A DNA stretch of 6,015 bases, taken from positions 7,654 through 13,668 of the forward strand of contig PAEE01000079.1 of the NCBI GenBank assembly GCA_002701145.1, given 5' to 3'. The notes under the pieces are model-generated. The model saw only the letters and a list, made by a program, of their open reading frames with translations. It had not been told where the DNA came from and searched no databases. Shown in pieces: positions 5,889 through 6,015 of the stretch. This DNA is from Methanobacteriota archaeon (GTDB lineage: Archaea > Thermoplasmatota > Poseidoniia > Poseidoniales > Poseidoniaceae). The position numbers and the translations under genes were made by a program. Each line of letters opens with the position of its first letter. Position 1 is the first letter of the stretch.

Positions 5889-6015
5889 TGAGAGGGCGTG
5901 CTATTGCTATCCTCGCCATATTACTGGTTGCGCTAGCCTCGACCACGACATTTGAGGCTAGGCAAAACGGTATTGGAAACGTTGAGCCTGCAGGTTGTTC
6001 ATGTCACGGCGGAAT
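5888..6015 (+). CDS. Secreted protein with C-S-C-H motif, N-terminus only (runs off right edge)
   Basis: Only 42 codons plus two bases are visible. The N-terminus is a clear signal peptide: MRGR, then the hydrophobic stretch AIAILAILLVALA (5-17), with likely cleavage near residues 18-24. The mature part begins with a short linker and PAGCSCHGG (34-42), containing C37, C39 and H40. This resembles but does not match the c-type heme motif C-x-x-C-H: only one residue separates the cysteines. A single-cysteine heme site, a metal site, or a disulfide-containing domain of another kind are all possible. ATG 5888 shares its A with the TGA of the subunit II gene and has GGAGG upstream, so it is almost certainly in the oxidase operon. 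The full length and domain are unknown because the window ends here. Confidence 0.75.
   Translation, partial: MRGRAIAILAILLVALASTTTFEARQNGIGNVEPAGCSCHGG

Noticed and set aside
5996..6007. Canonical c-type heme-binding site in the last gene
   Set aside because: The motif is C-S-C-H with one residue between the cysteines, not C-x-x-C-H, so a standard cytochrome c call is not supported.
1..6015. Defence island, mobile element, CRISPR array or RNA gene
   Set aside because: No transposase, integrase, toxin, nuclease cluster, spaced repeats, tRNA cloverleaf or rRNA signature was found on either strand; the genes are of housekeeping type.

Overview
The window looks like chromosomal DNA of a marine planktonic euryarchaeon, most likely Marine Group II (Poseidoniales) or a close relative. 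The evidence is compact gene packing with 1-27 base overlaps, an archaeal-type small TOPRIM protein beside a DUF167 protein, an Lrp/AsnC regulator, a eukaryote-like NSUN2/Trm4 methyltransferase, and an aerobic cytochrome c oxidase subunit II. Base composition is moderately AT-leaning by eye. The lineage is an inference from gene content; no rRNA or other phylogenetic marker is present. No tRNA, rRNA, CRISPR array, insertion sequence or phage gene was seen.

Layout: (1) 1-741, minus strand: the N-terminal 247 residues of a polytopic membrane protein whose gene runs off the left edge. (2) 742-811: a 70-base divergent intergenic region. (3) 812-4118, plus strand: a probable three-gene run of a 564-residue tRNA (cytosine-5)-methyltransferase of NSUN2/Trm4 type, a signal-peptide/single-span membrane protein with a possibly degenerate thioredoxin-like ectodomain (ATGA overlap), and an Lrp/AsnC regulator 26 bases further on. 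(4) 4092-4779, minus strand: a two-gene operon, DUF167/YggU protein then TOPRIM protein, whose 3' end overlaps the regulator gene tail to tail. (5) 4780-4862: a divergent promoter region with a short direct repeat, a small hairpin and a TATA-like element. (6) 4863 to the right edge, plus strand: cytochrome c oxidase subunit II with all CuA ligands, then the start of a secreted protein with a C-S-C-H motif, probably part of the same respiratory operon.

Initiation signals follow one pattern. Genes inside operons (starts at 2503, 4481 and 5888) have a GAGG or GGAGG Shine-Dalgarno element 5-9 bases upstream. Genes that begin a transcript (741, 812, 4779, 4863, and perhaps 3666) have none, which suggests leaderless mRNAs.

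The genes fall into RNA modification or processing (methyltransferase, TOPRIM, DUF167), respiration (CoxB-like protein and the C-S-C-H protein), regulation (Lrp) and envelope proteins of unknown role. No defence or mobile system is evident. The points most worth following up are the full-length eukaryote-like NSUN2 architecture, the unusual loop before the first CuA ligand in subunit II, the C-S-C-H secreted protein, and the cysteine-free thioredoxin-like ectodomain.
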